Source of the DNA: Strongylocentrotus purpuratus
Taxonomy: Eukaryota > Echinodermata > Echinoidea > Camarodonta > Strongylocentrotidae
NCBI RefSeq assembly: GCF_000002235.5
Contig: NW_022145596.1
Coordinates: forward strand, 29,425,867 to 29,489,866
Direction of reading: 5' to 3'
DNA length: 64,000 bases
Shown here: piece after piece, positions 63,981 to 64,000 of the stretch
Position numbering within the stretch: position 1 is the first letter of the stretch
Layout: each line of letters starts with the position of its first letter
Notes under the pieces: model-generated
Database searches by the model: none
The model's input: only the letters and a program-made list of their open reading frames with translations
What the model was told of the DNA's origin: nothing
Position numbers and translations under genes: made by a program

Positions 63981-64000
63981 TTGTTCCTGCTAGTTGAACT

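Noticed and set aside
1-64000. Search for retrovirus-like, LTR or capsid-bearing elements
   Set aside because: No paired long direct repeats with a primer-binding site, and no protease, integrase or capsid-like frame, was recognised on either strand.

Overview
The window looks like nuclear DNA from a deuterostome invertebrate, most likely an echinoderm (sea urchin, starfish or sea cucumber type). The reasons are AT-rich, gene-poor sequence, spliced coding exons with GT/AG borders, a cholecystokinin/gastrin-type receptor, many tRNA-headed SINEs, short inverted-repeat transposons, and very abundant (CT)n/(GA)n and poly-C tracts. The species call is inference; the eukaryotic call is firm.

Only one host protein-coding gene can be supported. 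Its 5' part lies on the minus strand: exon 1 at 25350-24987 (N-terminus, TM1, TM2, start of TM3) and exon 2 at 4732-4479 (rest of TM3, ERY motif, TM4, second extracellular loop). A phase-1 intron of about 20.25 kb joins them. A phase-0 donor at 4478 leads into a further intron that runs off the left edge, so TM5-TM7 are outside the window. Upstream of the start (25351-26300) is a candidate promoter region with an NRF1-type palindrome.

1-4478 (downstream intron): TTC and 12-bp repeats, a CT tract, a degenerate minisatellite, a small TA-flanked inverted-repeat element next to a 318-bp foldback repeat, and a poly-C/G element. 4733-24986 (first intron): a composite SINE with a 72-bp segment copied into its tRNA head, a TTAA-flanked MITE, another MITE, two minus-strand SINE pieces, an 8-unit pyrimidine-rich minisatellite and several degenerate duplications.

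25351-64000 (upstream, no recognised gene): a tandem array of a tRNA-half SINE unit, a 5'-truncated LINE with a clear 10-bp target duplication that split a minisatellite, a poly-C/poly-G inverted-repeat element, a second copy of the TTAA MITE, a 23-unit 52-bp minisatellite, two large local duplications, a long-TIR MITE, and two related SINE copies near the right end.

There is no operon, CRISPR array, rRNA gene or convincing free-standing tRNA gene. I recognised no retrovirus-like or capsid-bearing element. Most longer open frames away from the receptor exons are translations of CT/GA repeats, poly-C tracts or SINEs. The biology worth following is the receptor gene and its huge repeat-loaded intron; the rest is a record of repeat insertion and tandem duplication. 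I found no convincing new multi-gene system.
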